A DNA stretch of 64,000 bases, from NCBI GenBank assembly GCA_026706075.1, contig JAPOZM010000005.1, positions 62,001-126,000 on the forward strand. Reading direction: 5' to 3'. Positions 42,228 through 50,942 of this stretch are shown piece by piece. Position 1 is the first letter of the stretch. Every line of letters begins with the position of its first letter. Position numbers and translations under genes: made by a program. The notes under the pieces are model-generated. The model saw nothing but the letters and a program-made list of their open reading frames with translations, ran no database searches and was not told the DNA's origin. This DNA comes from Gemmatimonadaceae bacterium (lineage in GTDB: Bacteria; Latescibacterota; UBA2968; UBA8231).

Positions 42228-43087
42228 TGACGGCTCGCATCCTCGCCCTGGCCTCCTGCTTCCTCGCCCTCGGGGCGGCCCCGTCGGTGGCCGACCTGGC
42301 CGCCACCCTCGTCGACCGGCAGGGCAACCGCTTCGAGCTGACGAAGTTGAAGATCCGGGGCAAGACCTCCCTGTCCTACTATCTGAAGGGCGCCCGCCGG
42401 GAGGTCCCCCTGCGCGAGATCGACCGTTTCCGCTTTGCCAGCGGTCCCCGCGAGGAGCAGCAGGACCTCGTCGTTCGGATGCGCACCGGCAAGGAGGAGC
42501 GGGGGAAGTACGTCATCGCCTCCACCGTGGCCAACGCCGAAGCCCTCGGCGGCGGCGTCCCGCCGGAGAGCCTTTCGGGCTCGACCCGGCTCGGTCCCTT
42601 CACGATCCTGCTGCGCGACGTGGCCGAGGTCGTCCTGCACCATCCGGACGGCGGCGTGCCCATAAAGCCGAAGCCGCCCCTGCGGGCGACGCTGGTCAAC
42701 GAGAAGGGCCGCATGTTCCAGGTGCAGAGCCTTCTCTTCCGCGGCCAGCGCGAGTTCGCATTCGAGCAGGGCCGGAGGCGGCGCAGCCTCGACATGAGCA
42801 AGATCGAGAAGATCGAGTTCATGGAAGCCGGGATCGAGGTCCGGCCCATCGTCATCTCCCTCAGATCGGGGAAGACGATCACGGCCACCGTCGAGGCCAG
42901 CGCCGTGCGCCTCGCCGGCGAGCGCGACTACCAGTACCGCAGCCGCGTCGACTCCGCCTTCACCGGGTACGCCGGATCCTCCCGGTTCGCCATCGGCCTG
43001 AAGGACGTGCGCCTCCTGGTGCTTCACGACCCGGCGTCCGCGCCCGACTCCACCGCCGCCGCCGCCGGCGCCCCCCCCGAGCAGTAG
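42224..43087 (+). CDS. Exported protein with two repeated beta domains, function unknown
   Basis: The product is 287 aa from ATG 42224 (next ATG at 42227); upstream open frame is shadow. The signal peptide ends near residue 23 (SVADLA). Two related halves start with ATLVDRQGNRFELTKLKIRG and RATLVNEKGRMFQVQSLLFR, so the protein is an internal duplication of ~135 residues. Each contains an R-R-x-x-x-x-x-x-x-I-x-x-I/F segment and a hydrophobic V-L-H-D/H-P close. This looks like a sticky beta-barrel pair, perhaps binding a peptide or nucleotide. A hairpin follows its stop. Confidence 0.75.
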   Translation: MMTARILALASCFLALGAAPSVADLAATLVDRQGNRFELTKLKIRGKTSLSYYLKGARREVPLREIDRFRFASGPREEQQDLVVRMRTGKEERGKYVIASTVANAEALGGGVPPESLSGSTRLGPFTILLRDVAEVVLHHPDGGVPIKPKPPLRATLVNEKGRMFQVQSLLFRGQREFAFEQGRRRRSLDMSKIEKIEFMEAGIEVRPIVISLRSGKTITATVEASAVRLAGERDYQYRSRVDSAFTGYAGSSRFAIGLKDVRLLVLHDPASAPDSTAAAAGAPPEQ

Positions 43088-43105
43088 CAAGACACCTTCC
43101 TTGCG

Positions 43106-43130
43106 AGGGCCCGCCCCGAGGGCGGGTCCT
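43106..43130 (+). terminator. Hairpin between convergent genes, terminator-like
   Basis: AGGGCCCGCC (43106-43115) and GGCGGGTCCT (43121-43130) pair over 10 bp with one G-T wobble and a CCGAG loop. It lies 18 bp after the stop of the 287-aa gene and before the convergent DUF5989 gene, and could serve both directions. There is no run of T after it. Confidence 0.5.
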
Positions 43131-43193
43131 CTCCTGCCGCCGCGGGGTCGGGTCCGTCTGCCCGCCTGGCCCCCCCGCGCGCCACCGAGGGGA

Positions 43194-43394
43194 TCAGAAC
43201 AAGGTGTAGATGAAGGGCGCCGCGGCGGTGCCGCTGAGCATGACCACCAGCCCGAGGCCGGCGATGGTGAGCAGGATCGGCGCCAGCCACCACTTCTTGT
43301 TGTCCCTCAGAAAGGCCAGGAACTCGGAGGCCAGACCGCTGCGCTTCTGCCGGGCCTGGGCGGCGAGGTCGTCGCTCTTCGGATCGTCTGTCAC
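43194..43394 (-). CDS. DUF5989 family small membrane protein
   Basis: The product is 66 aa. The conserved core FLRDNKKWWLAPILL leads into one membrane helix and a C-terminal APFIYTLF, which match DUF5989. Members are usually found next to SxtJ and carbamoyltransferase genes, exactly the context here (20-bp and 16-bp gaps). It probably sits in the inner membrane as a partner of SxtJ. Function unknown. Confidence 0.9.
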   Translation of the reverse strand: MTDDPKSDDLAAQARQKRSGLASEFLAFLRDNKKWWLAPILLTIAGLGLVVMLSGTAAAPFIYTLF

Positions 43395-43414
43395 GTCGGT
43401 CTCCGTCTCTGCGG

Positions 43415-43852
43415 TCAGAACTGCCGGAAGTAGCGCTCCCGGGGCGGCCCCGGCCCCAGGGGGATCCAGTAGGACGCGGCCTCCTTTCGGAACCGCCGCT
43501 GCAGGGGGTCGCGCCCGATGATCCGGAAGAACAGGCCCAGGGGGGTGATGAGGAGGTAGAACAAGGCGCCCATCGCAAGGTAGGAGACCAGGTAGCCAAC
43601 CGGCAGGGCGAGCAAGGTGAGGCCGACGTACAAGGGACGGTTGGCCCTGGGGTGGACGAGGGAGAGAAGGGCCGACAGGAGTCCCAGCCCCGCCAGGACC
43701 CCGGCGGCGATGGGACGGGCCTCGCCCAGGCCGAAGGCGAAGACCAGCCTCTCGAACCAGGCCATGACCGCCAGGGCTCCGAAGCCGGCGAGGGCGATGA
43801 AGCCGAAGTGCCGCAGCTTTTTCCGGTCGGGCCGGAGGTCGATCCGGAGCAT
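43415..43852 (-). CDS. SxtJ-like membrane protein
   Basis: The product is 145 aa with four membrane helices. It starts IDLRPDRKKLRHFG and ends with DPLQRRFRKEAASYWIPLGP and a short basic/aromatic tail, as in SxtJ proteins named from the saxitoxin cluster. In other bacteria the same gene lies between a carbamoyltransferase and DUF5989, as here. Its function is not established; I infer a role in the same surface-modification pathway. Confidence 0.9.
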   Translation of the reverse strand: MLRIDLRPDRKKLRHFGFIALAGFGALAVMAWFERLVFAFGLGEARPIAAGVLAGLGLLSALLSLVHPRANRPLYVGLTLLALPVGYLVSYLAMGALFYLLITPLGLFFRIIGRDPLQRRFRKEAASYWIPLGPGPPRERYFRQF

Positions 43853-43868
43853 GGGACAGGTGGTCTCC

Positions 43869-45695
43869 TCAGTCCAGGGCGAACTCGGCGAGGTACGCCG
43901 AGGGGTCGAAGGCCTGGGCCTCGGGCTGGTCCTCCTTGAGAAGGAGGCAGCTCTCCAGCACCAGGGCGTCCATGCCGGTGGCCATGAAGCAGCGGTAGGC
44001 GTCGGCGGGGGTGTTCACCATCGGCTCGCCCCGGACGTTGAAGCTGGTGTTGATCAGGACCGGGGTCCCCGTCCGCTCCTTGAAGCGCTCGACGATCCTG
44101 CGGAACCGGGGGTGGTGGCCGGCGTCGACGGTCTGCACGCGGGCGGAGTAGTCGACGTGGGTGATGGCCGGGACCGTGGAGCGCCTCTCGTGGCGCTGTT
44201 CCAGCCCCCCGGGAGTCGGTCCGGAAGGCAGCCGATGCTCCTTTCGGACCGGCGCCACGACCAGCATGTAGGGACTGTCGTACCCGGGCGGCATCTCGAA
44301 GAACTCGCCCACGTCCTCGCGCAGGACGGCGGGGGCGAAGGGCCGGAAGGACTCGCGGAACTTGATCTTGAGGTTCATCACCGACTGCATCTCGGCGGAG
44401 CGCGCGTCGCCGAGGATGGAGCGGCTGCCGAGGGCCCGCGGACCGAACTCGGCGCGGCCGGCAAAGTGCCCCACCACCTTCTCCTGCGCCACCAGCTCCG
44501 CGATGCGGTCGATCAGCTCGGTCTCTTCCTCCCAGCGGTGGTACACGGCCCCGGCCGCGTCGAGGTCCCGGCGGATCTCGTCGTCGTCGAAGCGGGGGCC
44601 TAGCAGGGACCCTCCCTGACTGTCCCGGGGCGCCGCCCTTCGCGGCTTGCCCAGGAGCTGGTGCCAGGTGAACAGGGCCGCTCCGAGGGCGCCGCCCGCG
44701 TCTCCGGCGGCGGGCTGGACCCACAGGTCCTCGAAGGGGCCCTCGCGCAGCAGGCGCCCGTTGGCGACGCAGTTGAGGGCCACGCCGCCGGCCATCACCA
44801 GGTGGCGGGCGCCGGTCAGCTCGTGGGCGTGGCCCGCGATCTTCAGCACGATCTCCTCGGTCACCGCCTGGATCGAGGCGGCCAGGTCCATCTCGCGCCG
44901 GGTGATCTCGCCCTCCGGCTGCCGCGGAGGCCCTCCGAAGAGCCGGTCCATCTTCGGCGTGGTCATGACATCGGTATGGCAGAACCCGAAGTAGGACATG
45001 TCCATGCGGAAGGAGCCGTCCTCCTTGATGTCGAGCATCTCCTCGACGATGAGGTCGCGGTAGACGGGCTCGCCGTACGGCGCCAGGCCCATGAGCTTGT
45101 ACTCGCCGCTGTTGACCCGGAAACCGGTGAAGTAGGTGAAGGCCGAGTAGAGCAGGCCGAGGGAGTGGGGGAAGCGCATCTCCCTGAGCATCTCGATCTC
45201 GTGGTCCCGGCCCCAGGCGATGGTTCCCGTGGCCCACTCGCCGACGCCGTCGAGGGTGACGATGGCGGCCTCCTGGAAGGGGGAGGGGTAGAAGGCGCTG
45301 GCCGCGTGCGACTCGTGGTGGGAGGGGAAGAGGTAGCGCCCTCCGTAGCCGCCGCGGAGGCCGCGGTCGAGCTCCCGGGGGGTGTGCAGCTTCTGCCTCA
45401 ACCACAAGGGCATGCCCATCAGAAAGAGCTTGAAGCCCCTCGGGGCGAAGCTGATCCAGGTCTCGAGGATGCGGTCGAACTTGAGGAGCGGTTTGTCGTA
45501 GAAGGCGACCAGATCGAGGTTTGCGGGATCGAGGCCGCCGTAGTCGAGGCAGAAGTCGACGGCCTTCGCCGGGAACTCGTGGTCGTGCTTCCTGCGGGTG
45601 AAGCGCTCCTCCTGGGCCGCGGCCACGATCTCGCCGTCCCGCACGAGGCAGGCGGCGCTGTCGTGGTAGTAGGCGGAGATCCCCAGGATGTTCAT
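43869..45695 (-). CDS. NodU/CmcH-family carbamoyltransferase
   Basis: The product is 608 aa from ATG 45695; a TTG seven codons upstream (45716) is the alternative. The N-terminal domain shows the ASKHA-like carbamoyltransferase pattern: ILGISAYYHDSAACLV, EERFTRRKHDHEFP, SHHESHAASAFYPSPF (metal-binding His) and VTLDGVGEW. The C-terminal YrdC-like domain includes FGPRALGSRSILGDAR and PVLINTSFNVRGEPMV. Such enzymes add carbamoyl from carbamoyl phosphate to hydroxyl groups of sugars or antibiotics. The SxtJ and DUF5989 partners follow, suggesting O-carbamoylation of a surface glycan or secreted compound. Confidence 0.95.
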   Translation of the reverse strand: MNILGISAYYHDSAACLVRDGEIVAAAQEERFTRRKHDHEFPAKAVDFCLDYGGLDPANLDLVAFYDKPLLKFDRILETWISFAPRGFKLFLMGMPLWLRQKLHTPRELDRGLRGGYGGRYLFPSHHESHAASAFYPSPFQEAAIVTLDGVGEWATGTIAWGRDHEIEMLREMRFPHSLGLLYSAFTYFTGFRVNSGEYKLMGLAPYGEPVYRDLIVEEMLDIKEDGSFRMDMSYFGFCHTDVMTTPKMDRLFGGPPRQPEGEITRREMDLAASIQAVTEEIVLKIAGHAHELTGARHLVMAGGVALNCVANGRLLREGPFEDLWVQPAAGDAGGALGAALFTWHQLLGKPRRAAPRDSQGGSLLGPRFDDDEIRRDLDAAGAVYHRWEEETELIDRIAELVAQEKVVGHFAGRAEFGPRALGSRSILGDARSAEMQSVMNLKIKFRESFRPFAPAVLREDVGEFFEMPPGYDSPYMLVVAPVRKEHRLPSGPTPGGLEQRHERRSTVPAITHVDYSARVQTVDAGHHPRFRRIVERFKERTGTPVLINTSFNVRGEPMVNTPADAYRCFMATGMDALVLESCLLLKEDQPEAQAFDPSAYLAEFALD

Positions 45696-45756
45696 CGACG
45701 AGCCGCGTTTCTCCAAGGTGGGCGAAAGAGCTTAGTGGCGCCGGGAGGTTTCCTCA

Positions 45757-47844
45757 ATGCCCGCATTCAGGCTCCATCCGGACACACCCTTCCCCGTGGG
45801 AGTGGAGTACTACCGCGCGCCGGTCCCGAGGACCGGTCTGTGGGACGGGGATTTCGCGCGGATCCGGCAGGCCGGTCTCCGGGTGGTGCGCAGCTTCAGC
45901 TACTGGAACTGGATGGAGCCGGCTTCCGGCGTCTACCAGCTCGACGACTTCGACCGGCTCTTCGAGCTGGCGGAGAAGCACGGTCTCTCGGTGTGGATGG
46001 ACATCACCCTCGCCACTCACGGCGCCTGTCCCGAGTGGCTGCTCCGGGAGCACCCGGACATGAGGACCGTCAACCACCGGGGCGAGCCGAGCCTGGGAGA
46101 CGCGAGCCCCGCCACACCCCAGGGGGCGATGGTCCACTGCTGCGACCATCCGGCCTGGCGCGAGCGCGGCGGAGCCCTGCTGCGACACGTGGTCGACCGC
46201 TACAAGGACCGCCCCAACCTTCTGGTGTGGGGGCTCTGGGACGGCGTGAGCCCGTCCTGGCCCCGTCACGGCGACGGCCTGCCCTGCTACTGCGGCCATA
46301 CCCGGGCTCGCTACAAGGCCTGGCTGCGCGAGCGCTTCACCCTCGAGGAGCTGAACGCCCGCGTCCTGCGCCGCTACCGGGACTGGGACGACGTGGAACC
46401 CCCGCGGTCGAACCACAACGTGGTGGAGATGCTGTTGTACCTGCGGTTCCATCGCCGGAACCTGGTGGACCACCTGAAGTGGATGGTCGCCGAGGCCCGG
46501 AGGATCGACCCCAGCCACGAGATGCGGGCCCACGCCGCCTCCACGCCGCGGCCCTGGGACGACGAGTGCGCCCGACACGTGGACAGCTGGGGCATGTCCA
46601 TGGCCTCCAACAACCTCCTGACCTCGGACGACCCGTACCCACTCGCCGATCGAGCCTTCAGCTTCGACATCTCCCGCGGCCAGGGGGTGAAGGGCCGCTG
46701 GTGGAACGAGGAGATCTACGCCGGCATGTCCCCCGGGGGCGTGACCTGGAAGAAGCAGTCCGATCCGCGCGAGCTCACCACCCTGCTGTGGATGACCCTC
46801 GCCGGCGGCGCCGCGGGATGCATGCTCTGGCAGTACCGCCCCGAGTACCTCAGCTTCGAGTCCCCCGGGTACAACCTCGCCGCCCTCGATGGAAGACCCA
46901 CCGGACGGCTGAGAGAGGTGGCCGACGCCGTGGCCCGCATCGAGGGCCTGAAGGACCACCTGCCGCTGGAGTGCCCGCCCGCGGAGGTCGGTATCGTCTA
47001 CCATCCGGAGTCGCAGGAGCTCTTCGGTCTCAACGGTCAGACCGAGCGCTTCAACGCCGACCTCCGCGGCGTCTACCGGACCCTCTGGCGTCACGGCATC
47101 CCCGCCGACATCCTGTCGCCGCGCATGGACTGGTCGGGCTACCGCCTCCTCTTCCTGCCCAACCTCGCCCTCATGGGCGGTGAGGTGAGGGAGCGGATCG
47201 AGCGGACCCTCGAGGAGAGTCCGGGGACCCGCCTGGTGGCCGAAGGCAGCTTCGGCCTCTACCGGAAGAACGGCCTGTCCAGCGAGGCCCCGCCCGAGGG
47301 TTTCGCCGAGCGCTTCGGCGTCCGCGTGGAGGACTTCTCGGCGGTGACGCCGCAGGACATCCGCCGGGGGGAGAACCTCCTGGAGACGCCCTGCGGCCGG
47401 GTGGCCCTCACCTCGCCCTGCGGGTACGCCGTGCTCGAGCCGCAAGGGGACTCCACCGCGATCGCTCGGCTCGGCAGCCAGGTGGTGGCCGTGCGCAGCG
47501 GCGACGGACGCTTCACCTGGTACGGCCTGACCCTGTCGGCGGGATTCGGGGATGTCGGCCATCCGCCGCTGGTCCTCGGCCTCGTGGAGGAGGCCGGGAT
47601 CGAGCCACCCGTGGAGGTGGCCGGCGACCCCCTGGTCACCACCCTCCGCAGGTCCCGGCGTGGCGGGCGGCTGGTCTTCGCCTTCAACCTCGAGCGGTCC
47701 GCCGCGAAGGCGAGGTTGGGCCCCGGGCCGATCCGGAGCGCGGGGGACCTGCTCACGGGCGGCGAAGTGGCGGTCGAGGACGGGGCCTTCGAGGTCCGGA
47801 TCGAGCCCTGGTCGGTGGGCGTCTTCTACTGCGAAGACGCTTGA
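45757..47844 (+). CDS. GH42-like beta-galactosidase, acid/base glutamate apparently missing
   Basis: The product is 695 aa. The TIM barrel (residues ~10-385) has EYYRAP, the WNWMEP region and CYCGHTRARYKAWL, which fits the Zn/Cys segment of GH42. A trimerisation-like domain and C-terminal beta domain follow. The usual W-Q-x-x-N-E-Y-G motif carrying the acid/base Glu reads VWGLWDGVSPSW (~158-169), with no Asn-Glu. The nucleophile region WWNEEIYAG has Glu318/319 at a plausible place. It may therefore be inactive, use another residue, or be a related GH. It has GGGAGG 9 bp before ATG 45757. Its stop lies at the AT-rich start of the lipoprotein array. Confidence 0.85.
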   Translation: MPAFRLHPDTPFPVGVEYYRAPVPRTGLWDGDFARIRQAGLRVVRSFSYWNWMEPASGVYQLDDFDRLFELAEKHGLSVWMDITLATHGACPEWLLREHPDMRTVNHRGEPSLGDASPATPQGAMVHCCDHPAWRERGGALLRHVVDRYKDRPNLLVWGLWDGVSPSWPRHGDGLPCYCGHTRARYKAWLRERFTLEELNARVLRRYRDWDDVEPPRSNHNVVEMLLYLRFHRRNLVDHLKWMVAEARRIDPSHEMRAHAASTPRPWDDECARHVDSWGMSMASNNLLTSDDPYPLADRAFSFDISRGQGVKGRWWNEEIYAGMSPGGVTWKKQSDPRELTTLLWMTLAGGAAGCMLWQYRPEYLSFESPGYNLAALDGRPTGRLREVADAVARIEGLKDHLPLECPPAEVGIVYHPESQELFGLNGQTERFNADLRGVYRTLWRHGIPADILSPRMDWSGYRLLFLPNLALMGGEVRERIERTLEESPGTRLVAEGSFGLYRKNGLSSEAPPEGFAERFGVRVEDFSAVTPQDIRRGENLLETPCGRVALTSPCGYAVLEPQGDSTAIARLGSQVVAVRSGDGRFTWYGLTLSAGFGDVGHPPLVLGLVEEAGIEPPVEVAGDPLVTTLRRSRRGGRLVFAFNLERSAAKARLGPGPIRSAGDLLTGGEVAVEDGAFEVRIEPWSVGVFYCEDA

Positions 47845-47869
47845 CTAAGTCCACAATTGTCCATAACCC
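47841..47869 (+). promoter_or_regulatory. Candidate promoter in AT-rich patch before the lipoprotein array
   Basis: TTGACT (47841-47846) is a near-consensus -35 box. With a 15- to 17-bp spacer it reaches CATAAC (47862-47867) or TAACCC (47864-47869) as a -10. It includes ACAATTGT (47853-47860), a palindrome. The patch 47845-47882 is the most AT-rich non-coding stretch I noticed in the window and lies directly before the first array gene. Confidence 0.4.
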
Positions 47870-47879
47870 CTTAATAATC

Positions 47880-49415
47880 ATGGACTTTCCGACCTTGCGG
47901 AGGATCGTGGAGACCACCCGTCGGATGGCGGTCTGCGTCTGGGTCCTGGCCGGCTGCGGCTCCGAGCCGAACCCGCCCGTCGGTCCCGGTCCCGCCCCCG
48001 GCGGCCCCGACGGTCCCGCCCTCGTCTTCGCGGACTCGGCCCTTCAGAGCGCGGTGGAGCAGGCCGCAGCGGCCGGGACCGGCGCCGCCGCCGCACTGGT
48101 CTCGCTGACGGCCAAGGACCGGGGCATCGCCGACCTGGGCGGCATCGAGCAGCTGACGCAACTGGAGGTGCTGGACTTGTACGGCAACGAGATCCGGGAC
48201 CTGTCGCCGTTGGCGGGGCTCAAACGGTTGCGCTACCTCGACCTGGGGAGCAACCGGGTCGAGGAGGTGTCGCCCCTGGCGTCGCTGAAGGGCCTGCAGG
48301 TGCTGGTGCTGGCCGACAACGAGGTGAGGGAGATCTCCGCCCTGGCGGGTCTCGACAGCCTGAACAGCGTCGATCTCACGGGCAACCCATTGACCGAGGA
48401 GGCCGTCGAGGCCCAGGTGCCGGGGCTGCGGGATCGGGGCGTAACCGTGGACATGACGGAGCCCGAGGAGCCGGAGGGTCCGGGGGAGGGCGGCGTCATC
48501 CTGGGGGACCTGCCCATCGTCTTCGTCTCGTCCCGGCGGACCGGGGACGACTGGGACCTGGAGGTGCATTCCCTGGACCCGGGGACCGGCGAGGTCGTCA
48601 ACCTGTCGGAAGAGCTGGCGGGGGCGCCCCTCTCCGGGGACGATTCCGGCGGGAAGCCGCCGCCGCGCCACGGCGTGGAACCGGCCCAGTCCCCCGACGG
48701 GAGAAGGATCGCCTTCACCTCCTACCGCGACTATGTCAACTACGAGATCTACGTGATGGACGCCGACGGCGGCCGGCCGGAGAACCTCACCCTACACCAG
48801 GCCTATGACGTGAATCCCGCCTGGTCGCCCGACGGGGAGCGCATCGCCTTCGTCTCCGACCGCAACGGCGACGTCGAGATCAGGCCCTGGCGCAACAACA
48901 CCGACATCTACGTCATGGACGCCGCCGGCAGCGGCGTGGAGCAGGTGACCTCCGATCCCCTGAGCCGAAGCGCGGAGCATCCGGCGTGGTCGCCGGACGG
49001 CTCGTCGATCGCCTTCAACAAGTTCGACGGGGAGGGCTTCTCCGGGATCTTCGTCCTGGAGCGGTCCAGCCGCGAGATCCGGCTCGTCACGGACGACGAC
49101 GGGCTGGCCTGGGGGCCTTCGTGGTCCCCGGACGGCCGCTGGATCGCCTACGTGGAGACCGTGGAGTACGAGGAGAGCCACGTGTGGAAGATCCCCGCCC
49201 GAGGCGGAGAGGCCCGCCAGCTGACCGTGGGGAGGTTCTTCCGGCGAGGCCCGCCAAGGTGGTCTCCCGACGGCGCCAGCATCGTCCTGGCCCGGGAGGA
49301 CCGGGCGGAAGGGGTCGCCTACGACCTCTACGTCATCTCCGCGGAGGGGGGCGCCGGGGAGCAGCTCACCGACGATCCGGGTGTCGACAGGGACCCGTGC
49401 TGGGCGCCCTTCTGA
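47880..49415 (+). CDS. LRR-propeller lipoprotein 1 (array member, subgroup A)
   Basis: The product is 511 aa. I chose ATG 47880; TTG 47841 (overlapping the GH42 stop) and GTG 47907 are alternatives, none with a clear ribosome-binding site. The lipobox LAGC places Cys at 26, then GSEPNPPVGPGP. A short helical segment (VFADSALQSAVEQAA) leads into four internalin-like LRRs of ~22 aa (residues ~80-165: LEVLDLYGNEIRDLSPLAGL and similar). From about residue 190 six or more PD40 blades carry the W-S-P-D-G motif. Subgroup A is marked by GGVILGDLPIVF before the propeller and a final CWAPF. Probably a surface lipoprotein; ligand unknown. Confidence 0.9.
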   Translation: MDFPTLRRIVETTRRMAVCVWVLAGCGSEPNPPVGPGPAPGGPDGPALVFADSALQSAVEQAAAAGTGAAAALVSLTAKDRGIADLGGIEQLTQLEVLDLYGNEIRDLSPLAGLKRLRYLDLGSNRVEEVSPLASLKGLQVLVLADNEVREISALAGLDSLNSVDLTGNPLTEEAVEAQVPGLRDRGVTVDMTEPEEPEGPGEGGVILGDLPIVFVSSRRTGDDWDLEVHSLDPGTGEVVNLSEELAGAPLSGDDSGGKPPPRHGVEPAQSPDGRRIAFTSYRDYVNYEIYVMDADGGRPENLTLHQAYDVNPAWSPDGERIAFVSDRNGDVEIRPWRNNTDIYVMDAAGSGVEQVTSDPLSRSAEHPAWSPDGSSIAFNKFDGEGFSGIFVLERSSREIRLVTDDDGLAWGPSWSPDGRWIAYVETVEYEESHVWKIPARGGEARQLTVGRFFRRGPPRWSPDGASIVLAREDRAEGVAYDLYVISAEGGAGEQLTDDPGVDRDPCWAPF

Positions 49416-50941
49416 TGAGGTCCATGACGGGGGCATCAACGCGAGTCCTGGCCCTGGCCGCCCTGGCCCTGACCGGCTGCGGCTCGGACCCGGACGGCCC
49501 CATCGGCCCCGATCCCGACCCCGGGGGCGGCACGGGCGTCGCCCTGGTCTTCGCGGACTCGGCGCTGCGGGCGGCCGTGGAGGAGGCCGCGGTCGCGGTC
49601 GGGACCGGCGACGCGGCCGGGCTGGTCTCCCTGGCCGCCAAGGACCGGGGGATCGCCGACCTGGGCGGTATCGAGGGGCTGACCCGGCTGGAAGTGCTGG
49701 ACCTGTACGGCAACGAGATCCGGGACCTGTCGCCGCTGTCGGGGCTCAGGCGGCTGCGCTACCTCGACCTGGGGAGCAACCGGGTCGAGGAGGTGACGGC
49801 CCTGGCGTCGCTGAAGAGCCTGCAGGTGCTGCTGCTGGCCGACAACGGGGTGACAGAGATCTCCGCCCTCGCCGGTCTGGACAGCCTCCAGAGCGTGGAT
49901 CTCACCGGCAACCCGCTGAGCGAGTCGGCCCGGGCCCAGGCCGCAGCCCTCCGCGAGCGCGGCGTGACCGTGGAGCTGACCGCGCCGGAGCCGGAGGACA
50001 GCGTCGAGGTGGTCCCGCCCGAGGAACCACCCGGGCCCGGCCCTGCTCTGCGCGGTTCGCAGTTGTTGTTCTCTTCCAACCGGCGCATAGAGGGTTCCTA
50101 CCTTTTCGGCCTCGAGGTCCACTCCCTGGACCTGGAGACCGGCGAGGTGGTCAACCTGTCCTCGGCCCTGGCCGCTTTCCCCTTGTCCGACGGCACGGTG
50201 CCCGATTCCCTGACCGCCTACCACCCGCGCAGCAGCGAGGACCCGGCCCGGTCGCCGGACGGCACCCGGGTGGCCTTCACCTCGCGCCGGGACAGGGACC
50301 AGGAGATCTACGTCCTCGACGCCGCCGGTGGCGACCCGGTGAACCTGACGCGCCACCCGGCGAATGACCAGTATCCCGCCTGGTCGCCCGACGGCCGGCG
50401 CATCGCCTTCGTGTCGAACCGCAACGGCGGAGGACGGCTGGGCCAGCTCTTCGTCATGGAGGCGGACGGCGGCGGGGTGGAGCAGCTCACCGACGAGCCC
50501 CAGGCCTCGTGGGCCATATGGCCCGCCTGGTCCCCCGACGGCTCGGTCATCTCCTGCCTCGCCGCCCAGGGAGACGTTCAGGGAATCTTCGCCGTGGACG
50601 TGGCCACCGGAGCTATGCGCCTCCTCTCCCCGGAGGGCGGGGAGTCGTCGTGGTCGCCCGACGGCGCCCGGATCGCCTTTACCGTCGTCGACACGACCAC
50701 CGACTCCAGCCACATCTGGGCCATGGCGGCCGACGGCAGCGGCGCCCGTCAGGTGACCTTCGGCCAGGTGTGGGACCGGACCCCCACGTGGTCGCCCGAA
50801 GGCAGCCGCATCGCCTTCGCGCGGCAGACGGAGCAGGAGACCCGCTACGACATCTACATCGTCCCGGCGGAGGGCGGCGACGTAGAGCGGGTGACCGACG
50901 ATCCGCACGATGACATGCACCCAAACTGGACGCCGTTCTGA
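49415..50941 (+). CDS. LRR-propeller lipoprotein 2 (array member, subgroup B)
   Basis: The product is 508 aa. Start ATG 49415 overlaps the previous stop by one base (TGATG). Lipobox LTGC, Cys22, then GSDPDGPIGPDP. The LRR block (residues ~75-155) repeats the wording of member 1 with LYGNEIRDLSPLSGLRRL and LGSNRVEEVTALASL. The propeller starts LLFSSNRRIEGSYL and ends HPNWTPF, features shared with members 3 and 5 (subgroup B). The signal peptide and LRR-propeller order are the same as the neighbours. Outer-membrane surface role inferred. Confidence 0.9.
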   Translation: MRSMTGASTRVLALAALALTGCGSDPDGPIGPDPDPGGGTGVALVFADSALRAAVEEAAVAVGTGDAAGLVSLAAKDRGIADLGGIEGLTRLEVLDLYGNEIRDLSPLSGLRRLRYLDLGSNRVEEVTALASLKSLQVLLLADNGVTEISALAGLDSLQSVDLTGNPLSESARAQAAALRERGVTVELTAPEPEDSVEVVPPEEPPGPGPALRGSQLLFSSNRRIEGSYLFGLEVHSLDLETGEVVNLSSALAAFPLSDGTVPDSLTAYHPRSSEDPARSPDGTRVAFTSRRDRDQEIYVLDAAGGDPVNLTRHPANDQYPAWSPDGRRIAFVSNRNGGGRLGQLFVMEADGGGVEQLTDEPQASWAIWPAWSPDGSVISCLAAQGDVQGIFAVDVATGAMRLLSPEGGESSWSPDGARIAFTVVDTTTDSSHIWAMAADGSGARQVTFGQVWDRTPTWSPEGSRIAFARQTEQETRYDIYIVPAEGGDVERVTDDPHDDMHPNWTPF

Positions 50942-50942
50942 G

